Positions 59,901 through 64,000 of a stretch of DNA of 64,000 nt are shown in pieces. The stretch comes from Arenicola marina (lineage: Eukaryota; Annelida; Polychaeta; Arenicolidae). The stretch is taken from the NCBI GenBank assembly GCA_964019135.1, contig OZ025256.1:14442334-14506333 (forward strand). Reading direction: 5' to 3'. A model generated the notes under the pieces. That model did no database searches. It saw only the letters and a list, made by a program, of their open reading frames with translations, and was not told where the DNA came from. The translations under genes were made by a program, and so were the position numbers. Position 1 is the stretch's first letter. Every line of letters starts with the position of its first letter.

Positions 59901-60951
59901 AGAGCAAATGGAGAAGTATGTGTGAATTTCTCTAGTCCCGATAGAAGAGGTTTTATGCGTTGGCTTTTCATATTGCTGGTATGATTGTAAACCGGATATG
60001 AGTCACAGCTGACAACAATCCCTGGTTTCTATCGGTCTTCGGGTCATTCTAAATATGGAATCACCAGTTGTTATACTTTTAAAATACATAACGGCACCTA
60101 CCTCACCGACACTTCCTTAACACTGTATTGCAGACATACTGGTGAAGCTTAACATTTACTGCAGGAAACCGCAAAGCACCCTGGGCAAGCTAATATTCCA
60201 ATATTTCATGCCATGACAGCTGTGCAGTTTGATTCAAAGTTGGTAACATTGCTAATGCTAAGTTCCATATTTGATACACCTGAGTAGACGGATCATTGAA
60301 GCCGTCATTCACTGGTGCCGCCTGATTGATAGCGGGCAAGAAGCCTCGGTCGAGAGGCCCTGTTCTGTGTTTACTGTCACAGTGACACTCAGCGAGGTGA
60401 GCGCTGTTGCAATACACATTCAGACTGGTACACTTCATATCTGAGCCTGTCTCGTACCAGTTGTTTTTCACGTTAGATATAAGCCAAATCCAAAAATCCG
60501 ATGCACACTTTAACGTTTAGATTTGCGTTACACGATTAACCAAAATCAGGTAACTTTCGCAAAAAACAATTTGTTGGAGGGGTGTGGGGTGAGAGAGGCT
60601 GTGGGAAAAGATTGTATTAGAAGTCAAGCCAAGTTAAAAGTAACAGCAATTTTTGCGCTTTCTTTCTGGAGGTGCGGTGGGCGAAAGTGGCTGGGAGAAA
60701 AGTAACAGCAACATATCTTTAACAAACACATCGCATGCATGAGATACAACACTGGAATTTGACTTTAATACTTTCTGTCCGACAACAAAATAACAATGGA
60801 TCATCTATCCACTCATTGACAATTATACAGTAGTGTAATTGAAATATTACTGACAACTTCTACATTTGCCTCTTACCTTGGTACTCTTCAATGGCGACTC
60901 CTCTGTTAGGGGCTGAGTCTTTACACACTCACTGCTATCCGAAATAGCCAT
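44709..60951 (-). CDS. SLC6/NSS sodium-dependent symporter, bacterial-like type, 12 exons, 574 aa
   Basis: Plasma-membrane Na+-coupled amino-acid-type transporter. Exons (minus, in order): 60877-60951, 56663-56798, 53683-53866, 53043-53157, 52206-52407, 51195-51357, 50568-50702, 49956-50095, 48893-48984, 47797-47948, 46343-46478, 44709-44903. They sum to 1725 bp with every junction GT/AG and every phase consistent. Seen: unwound TM1 motif GMGNVWRFP (residues 52-60, Asn55 at the LeuT-type Na+ site), TM2 with SIPMLLIEYGMGR, TM3 MGWCIFYLF, TM6 SQNAYDTCAGTG, TM7 NNVVS and TM8 LSSYIAYVE. The loop between TM3 and TM4 is short, without the long glycosylated EL2 of classic animal neurotransmitter transporters. 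The TM1 WRFPRIVAQN and TM6 NAYDTCAG signatures recall bacterial YhdH/YocR-like NSS. The Tyr that ligands chloride in TM2 is Met here, while a Ser sits at the TM7 chloride position. Substrate is not predictable. Family call is firm; the start codon is likely but rests on context. Confidence 0.92.
44905..45085 (+). repeat. About 27-bp AT-rich minisatellite beside exon 12
   Basis: Six units of GTACACAACATTTAAATTAA type, spaced 24-28 bp, starting at the exon 12 acceptor. Confidence 0.8.
45372..45480. mobile_element. 109-bp TIR element with ends GGTCTGGAAGGG
   Basis: Inverted ends GGTCTGGAAGGG (45372-45383) and CCCTTCCAGACC (45469-45480). The interior has GTCGATTTTT and TCAATGTCG motifs, like the interior of the elements at 1.6 and 10 kb. 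It lies in intron 11. Confidence 0.55.
46063..46281. mobile_element. 219-bp TIR element (MITE) in intron 11
   Basis: Perfect 18-bp terminal inverted repeats AATAGACCGATCCAGGCT. It is noncoding. No convincing target-site duplication is visible. A related end, AATAGACCGTTCCAGG, occurs at about 25486. Confidence 0.65.
46343..46478 (-). CDS. SLC6-like gene exon 11 (TM11 and start of TM12)
   Basis: Acceptor CTCCAG, donor GTAAGC. Encodes FVAPFEAVLLLIWWMAYCIY, an acidic loop DDDSTDDG, and YELGPRTLLTVMVQ. Its acceptor forms the edge of a 58-bp tandem array. Confidence 0.92.
46475..46665 (+). repeat. 58-bp minisatellite overlapping the exon 11 acceptor
   Basis: ACAGGAGTGATTAGACAGGA occurs at 46491, 46549 and 46607, exactly 58 bp apart. 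Each unit begins with AACCTGG or a variant, which is the acceptor sequence of exon 11 on the opposite strand. Confidence 0.85.
47797..47948 (-). CDS. SLC6-like gene exon 10 (TM10)
   Basis: Acceptor TTCGCAG, donor GTAAGT. Encodes DYTWGIGVMINGLMFLAVVI, then HFRERYLNNICPSDWKVP and WDYIIK. Two extra copies of its 5' edge with acceptor lie upstream (48069-48330). Confidence 0.92.
47905..48330 (-). repeat. 170-bp tandem duplication of the exon 10 5' edge
   Basis: The acceptor and first codons of exon 10 plus intron recur at 170-bp spacing (GCGAAT at 47951, 48121 and 48291). Both extra copies keep the TTCGCAG acceptor and begin GACTTTACCTGGGGCATTGG. They lack the rest of the exon and its donor, so they are decoy acceptors rather than complete exons. 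Confidence 0.85.
48893..48984 (-). CDS. SLC6-like gene exon 9 (TM9)
   Basis: The acceptor TTTTCAG at 48985-48986 keeps frame; the CCCAG seven bases downstream would not. Encodes VPRKYGVPLTGLANFVCGLG and SSLNLSYLSNQ before GTAACC. Phase 1 in, 0 out. Confidence 0.9.
49956..50095 (-). CDS. SLC6-like gene exon 8 (EL4b and TM8)
   Basis: Acceptor TTGCAG, donor GTAGGA. Encodes LPVLFAAAGIAGRVLAAMFF and then TCLFCAALSSYIAYVEIVV. The AALSSYIAYVE stretch is the TM8 Na2-site helix with two serines. Phase 2 in, 1 out. Confidence 0.93.
50345..50519. mobile_element. Related element, one end CCCTTCCAGACC
   Basis: Carries repeated GTGTCGATGTCG-type motifs and ends in the same CCCTTCCAGACC as the element at 45372. 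Its other end has diverged (GGGTTTCTCAGG). It lies just past the exon 7 donor, in intron 7. Confidence 0.4.
50568..50702 (-). CDS. SLC6-like gene exon 7 (TM7 and EL4)
   Basis: Acceptor TCCAG, donor GTACGC. Encodes SLMCGILTFTTAFSTL and then EL4 ending GPGSTGLTFIW, a close match to the NTGLAFVW-type EL4 of NSS proteins. The first Ser, split across the junction, sits at the chloride-ligand position of SLC6 or the Glu of LeuT. Confidence 0.92.
51195..51357 (-). CDS. SLC6-like gene exon 6 (TM6)
   Basis: Acceptor CTGCAG, donor GTAAGA. Encodes WLDAASQNAYDTCAGTG, the broken TM6 helix lining the substrate site, then VFVSMAAFMTQRH and the start of TM7 (IIIPIINNVV). Phase 1 in, 2 out. Confidence 0.92.
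51925..52205 (+). repeat. Degenerate tandem copies of the exon 5 donor flank
   Basis: GTGATTAAACACATGAATGG with a following CCATACTA...CCACCTACC block appears three times with spacing near 100 bp. The last copy ends at the real donor (CTACCGG on the plus strand), and the first copy also carries CACCTACCG. Confidence 0.6.
52206..52407 (-). CDS. SLC6-like gene exon 5 (TM4-TM5)
   Basis: Acceptor CTGGCAG, donor GTAGGT. Encodes ESYWPVFLHAVSVSV, GCLVGGVTTIERANQVLTP and the following helix, ending FLFSLDA. GGVTTIERANQ matches the GIERxNK loop typical of NSS. A 42-bp tandem array begins about 25 bp upstream of the acceptor, and imperfect donor-side repeats lie at 51930-52205. Confidence 0.93.
52433..52640 (+). 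repeat. 42-bp minisatellite beside exon 5
   Basis: Five copies starting at 52433, 52475, 52517, 52559 and 52601 (CATGGTTACAC... GGCAGATGT). The period is exactly 42 bp. The array begins about 25 bp from the exon 5 acceptor. Confidence 0.85.
53043..53157 (-). CDS. SLC6-like gene exon 4 (TM3 and short EL2)
   Basis: Acceptor GTCGCAG, donor GTAATA. Encodes CYLSVIMGWCIFYLF (TM3) and HPLPSTEQKSLELFTGFAQ. The extracellular segment is brief and has no N-glycosylation sequon. Phase 2 in, 0 out. Confidence 0.92.
53683..53866 (-). CDS. SLC6-like gene exon 3 (TM2 and start of TM3)
   Basis: Acceptor CGCCAG, donor GTAAGC. Completes GGC and encodes CLAFIMAWLLFLFVW, SIPMLLIEYGMGRGMRKG and VTLVNFAIG. This matches the TM2/IL1 region of bacterial NSS proteins, with the GxGR-like turn and basic IL1. 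Phase 1 in, 2 out. Confidence 0.93.
53867..56662 (-). other. SLC6-like gene intron 2
   Basis: A 2.8-kb intron containing the intact SINE at 55524-55700, a 40-bp motif also seen at 63.4 kb (56508-56550), and otherwise unique AT-rich DNA. I see no coding exon inside it. Confidence 0.6.
55524..55700 (+). mobile_element. tRNA-derived SINE, intact, 12-bp target-site duplication
   Basis: Same family as 8109-8287 in plus orientation: GGGGCCTCCCTGGTGTAGTG, B box GGGTTCGAATCC, tail ending CACCAACATTCCAT. Flanks CCCATTCCGACC at 55512-55523 and 55701-55712 are identical, so the insertion is young. It lies in intron 2 of the SLC6-like gene, antisense to it. Confidence 0.88.
56663..56798 (-). CDS. SLC6-like gene exon 2 (TM1)
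   Basis: Acceptor TTGCAG, donor GTACTA. Encodes an acidic lead-in (DEAPDDDGG) and all of TM1 with GMGNVWRFPRIVAQN, the Na+/substrate site. Enters in phase 0 and leaves in phase 1. Confidence 0.92.
57884..58066 (-). mobile_element. C-terminal fragment of a CR1-like LINE
   Basis: Encodes NLPKNVVTAPSLHALTNRLD and HWSKQPILYDYKAKI, then a stop, followed by GACGAGGATGTATGTATG. This resembles the C-terminus and tail of the copy at 6.4 kb (WNSLPADNVMAPTMNTFKNR, GAAGAGGATATGTATC), so it is the same or a sister family. Only about 60 codons survive. Confidence 0.7.
59033..59432. mobile_element. Palindromic element with internal 20-bp minisatellite
   Basis: Inverted arms of about 65-70 bp (59033-59102 and 59355-59432) share GGTGACTAGCGCA, ACCGAG, ATTTGAA and GGAAAAA-CAAACCCA. 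Between them lies a 250-bp array of AGCCCGAAGCCATAGCCCGG-type units. The structure parallels the elements at 1.6 and 10 kb but the sequence is unrelated. No target duplication identified. Confidence 0.7.
60877..60951 (-). CDS. SLC6-like gene exon 1 (N-terminus)
   Basis: ATG at 60951 opens 25 codons of a polar cytoplasmic tail (MAISDSSECVKTQ...) ending in AAG before the donor GTAAG; phase 0. It joins in frame to the TM1 exon 4 kb away. The ATG lies about 38 bp below a TATAAA. Confidence 0.8.
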
Positions 60952-60956
60952 ATTAA

Positions 60957-61012
60957 CCCAGTGTCCCCTAAGGGAGACGTGTCTTTATAAGGCACCAGCG
61001 AGCCCCCACGTC
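60957..61012 (-). promoter_or_regulatory. Candidate core promoter of the SLC6-like gene (TATAAA, TGACGTGG)
   Basis: On the minus strand a TATAAA (60984-60989) lies about 35 bp above the first ATG, and a CRE-like TGACGTGG (61005-61012) lies just above that. With usual TATA spacing, transcription would start only about 8 nt before the ATG, so the 5' UTR would be very short. An unseen upstream exon is the alternative. Confidence 0.35.
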
Positions 61013-61049
61013 ATCTGTGTCGTAACATCCATCCTCCAAGCTATCCTTC

Positions 61050-61175
61050 CTTCACTAAGGTGATAAGGTGCGTGACTCCTACTAAGGTGATAAGGTGCGT
61101 GACTTTTCCTACTAAGGTGATCAGGTGCGTAAATCCTGCTACAAAAGAGATAATGTCCTACAAACAGGCGAGGTA
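61050..61175 (+). repeat. About 25-bp imperfect tandem repeat upstream of the SLC6-like gene
   Basis: ACTAAGGTGATAAGGTGCGT occurs nearly three times, with decayed copies to about 61195. It lies just beyond the candidate promoter. Confidence 0.6.
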
Positions 61176-61199
61176 CGTGATTCTACTAGGGCGACAATG

Positions 61200-64000
61200 T
61201 GCGTTACTCCTACTCTGCAGTTACAGGTGTAAACTATCACACTTCGCAACAGCTGACATCGCACACTTCACGCCCCGAATGCCATCATTCACGGGACAGA
61301 CAGACAGACCCAGACCCGGCCTCGAGTTCAATACGTTCAGCATCCCCGCCCCCGCCCCCTCCCCCACCCCCATCCCTCGGTGGGCGACAGCCGCTGTTAC
61401 CTATAGATTTATAGCATTGACTCGCTGAGATGTTTCTTTTAAATGTTTCCGAATAATTCGTCAATACAAACATCGGTTACTACAATAACAAAGAGGTCGC
61501 TCAACCCGTTAGCTGATTGCTGAAGCTATAAACATGGCGGGTGGTGCATTCAGAATTGTGCCTAACAGGCTCTGGCATATGACCGTAGAGTTTCTGTCCA
61601 TATACCACATGCATCCATCTTAAAATATCATTAACGCGTATTATTCATTCGTGTTTAATATGAAAGTGAGCATATTGAAGTAATGTTATAATCGATTTAA
61701 TTCAACAAAACCAGTTACGGGCCACATTAATTAACTTTCAAGATATCAATCCCAATATATGAAGCCATCAAAATAGAATACTCGTTAGTTTTATTCGCGG
61801 GCACCAGAACAAATATTGGCTATTATCCCAAGACGCGTTAAAACATCAAGAAATAATCGTAGGGAATTGATCTCAAATCTTCTCTATTTGTTTGCAAATC
61901 ACAGACTATGTGCTTTATATTTAAGGCGTGTCACAGGTAAGAAACTACTCTATATATAATTTGTTTAACTGTTATTAGTATGCGTGAAATTCTATTTGTT
62001 ATGAAAGTGTCGAAGTATTTACTCAGTTGTGAAAGTGTCGCCATCATAACTTGATAAATAGATCTTTATTCTATTAAATATTGTTACGTTTAACTGCAAT
62101 TGACTCACATTGACTGAGTGTAAAAACTCATTTACTGTATCGTATTATTATTATTTGTGCCACAGGTGTATTTGTGATTTCGAACCCCCAGACTAGCGAC
62201 TGTGGTGAGCAAATCGTTGAACTATTGAAAGCGTCGGTTTCATCACTTGGCCCACCGCAATCCATGTTACATTGACATAAACCTTTCACGCACTTATATT
62301 TAGCAATTAAACCGGTACCTGCATCTACGACACTTGAAGCAAACATTACGGGTTTGGTCGTTTAGAAGGGACGATTCAGTTTATACAAATTTCGTAACTA
62401 ACACGTGCCACATTTACCAAACTATGAGCCGCATAATTTGCATAACCAAATAGATTGGCTTCAATATTTACTCTGCTGTAGGTATATTATGTTACTTTTA
62501 CGATTTAAATTTCCCCAAAACTGGCCTTTAACCTTTTCCAAGGATGTCCTATGCAGACCATTTTATTATACCGTAGTAATGGGTACGAATGGAGCATGCA
62601 GCGTCCAAACGCATTGCAATAGCTATTTTATTGACGGCCATAAGGTCAGGACCTTGTCCATCACTGACTGTCGGGAAAATATTTTGCAACGTGATATGTG
62701 GCTCACCAGAGCGCGCACCATTGATTTGTCCAATCTCAACAGTGATGGATTTGTCAGCTGTAACCTTTGCTGAGAACTCGAGTAGTAGCTTGGCGAAAAT
62801 ACGGAAATTTCCACATCGTATGTCGATTTTAAGAAAATGTCCAGGTCGCGTGCAGGGGCCCTATCGTGGGGGGGGGGATATTTCAGTTACTCGGGAATGG
62901 GGTTTTCATTCAATCGTGATCTGAGATTGAGGCAAATAATTCTTCGTGAACTGGGAAACGACCGTCGTGATCAAGGATTTTCATTTATCGTGAACTGGGA
63001 AATTTTAATAGTAAATGACCGTGAATTGGGAAATCGCTAATTTATATCATGTATCCGCCCTTTGTATATATACTGGGAGTTATCCTTTTTAATTCATCGT
63101 GACCTGGAAATGAACGAATTTATTCTTTGTGATTTGGGAACACGACCACCGCGCCCCCCCCCCCCCCTTCTTTTCGCTGTCCAATCAATCACTGCTTGAG
63201 ATTGAAATTGATTACATAAGTGCATGATGACCCCTTATAATGATATAAACTAAGGAATTAGAGAATGGATTTTCTCGCAATCACTTGGTTGCAGCCTATT
63301 GCCGCATCATGTATGGCATAAACCCAAACCGCATTCTGCGACCGAGCGTTGTCGAAAGACAAGTTTGATTGTCACCCCCAGGGTGGAATATGATTAAAGT
63401 GTTTGGGAGAAAATACATATGACATAGCTCCTAGCGCGAGATGGGTTTATCTCATCACAAGTTTTCTTTTGGGAGACTTGTACTAAGCCCATCTCACGCT
63501 CTGACCAATTCCTTATATGTATATCATCCAATTAAGTGGCGGATCGACGGGGTGGGGGGGGCACAGGGGGCACGTGTCCCCCCCCCCCCCCCTTCGCGGG
63601 AAATAGGCGAAAAGGCACGTGCTCCCCTTTCTCTGAAGAAGGGTACAGTCTCAAATCTCAAATCCACAACCCCAACCTCAACCTCTAACCCTCATGGAAC
63701 GCCTATGTACAACCTCATCACAACACACACACTAGTATCACACTTATACTATTATTTACAACATATCGGAGCTATATTGTTGGCGATGTACAAGCTGCAT
63801 AATGCTACATTGGGCATTTTAGGTGGGAGGGTAAACGAGTCGGGGGACAGCACGTGATGCGTACGCCAACGCGCGGTGTCAATTCAATACCCCTATGAAT
63901 GTCATGAGTTTGCACTATAGTAACATACACCTGGCGGCGCACACTACTCAATACAGATCCGTGATAACAAAGCCGGTGCCACGACATTGTTTTGTCCCGG
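61200..64000. other. No gene supported; element relics
   Basis: Includes the MITE fragment at 62812, the GAGATAAACCCATCTCGC motif inverted at 63430-63470 (also direct at 56328 and 56512), a G/C-run block at 63555-63595, and repeats of GTGAACTGGGAAA (62920-63040). An 72-codon minus frame at 62128-62346 is Cys-rich but has no confirmed splice sites. Confidence 0.5.
62812..62861 (+). mobile_element. Fragment of the same MITE family
   Basis: One unit (ATGTCGATTTTAAGAAAATG, CCAGGTCGCGTG) followed directly by the terminal CAGGGGCCC. The other end is not present nearby. Confidence 0.5.

Larger units (their letters stand above)
56799..60876 (-). other. SLC6-like gene intron 1
   Basis: A 4.1-kb intron holding a LINE C-terminal fragment (57884-58066) and a palindromic element with a 20-bp minisatellite (59033-59432). 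The rest is AT-rich with homopolymer runs. A 93-codon open frame at 60190-60471 is not recognised and lacks convincing splice sites. Confidence 0.6.

Noticed and set aside
60190-60471. 93-codon minus-strand frame in intron 1 of the SLC6-like gene
   Set aside because: Plausible composition but no acceptor or donor in a matching phase, and exon 1 joins exon 2 in frame without it.
62128-62346. 72-codon Cys-containing minus-strand frame
   Set aside because: Possible acceptor GATGCAG inside it but no donor or neighbouring exon found; too short to call.
1-64000. LTR retroelements, endogenous viruses or Polinton-type elements
   Set aside because: I saw no paired long terminal repeats and no gag, integrase, capsid or envelope signatures in the translated frames. 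The only reverse transcriptases are of LINE type.

Overview
The window looks like intron- and repeat-rich metazoan nuclear DNA. It has a 12-exon gene with canonical GT/AG junctions, AATAAA signals, tRNA-derived SINEs, CR1-like and L1-like LINEs, several families of short terminal-inverted-repeat (TIR) elements and unusually abundant minisatellites. Nothing prokaryotic is present. The overall style (a bacterial-type SLC6 gene, an intronless DFR-like reductase, dense MITEs and minisatellites) suits a marine invertebrate. A lancelet (Branchiostoma) is my best guess, but this is inference without a database search.

Layout. 1-13.5 kb is mostly repeats: a possible two-exon small gene (minus, 1180-2740), a 22-bp minisatellite of about 1.6 kb, a CR1-like LINE fragment, a SINE, and two copies of a TIR element whose interior is a 30-bp tandem array. 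13.7-23.7 kb holds three paralogous genes for a type II membrane protein with a probable SGNH/PC-esterase-like lumenal domain (starts at 13858, 18235 and 22531). Copies 1 and 2 are a recent duplication. Copy 3 is older and sits between long inverted repeats. 27.1-33.8 kb is a tandem segmental duplication that left a 3' fragment of an SDR-family reductase beside the complete gene (32733-33797, minus). 35.1-40.9 kb is a nearly full-length L1-like LINE (minus) with 14-bp target-site duplications. 41.2-44.1 kb is a 30-bp minisatellite with higher-order structure.

44.7-61.0 kb is one complete gene on the minus strand: a 574-residue sodium:neurotransmitter symporter (SLC6) of bacterial-like architecture. 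I reconstructed its 12 exons from splice sites, and all phases agree. Several exons are directly bordered by minisatellites or by duplications of the exon edge itself. 61-64 kb holds the putative promoter region, fragments of the repeat families seen earlier, and otherwise nothing I can support.

The genes do not form an obvious pathway. The common thread is structural: minisatellites are found inside TIR elements, next to exons, and in tandemly duplicated segments, so the window is a good place to study how tandem arrays arise.
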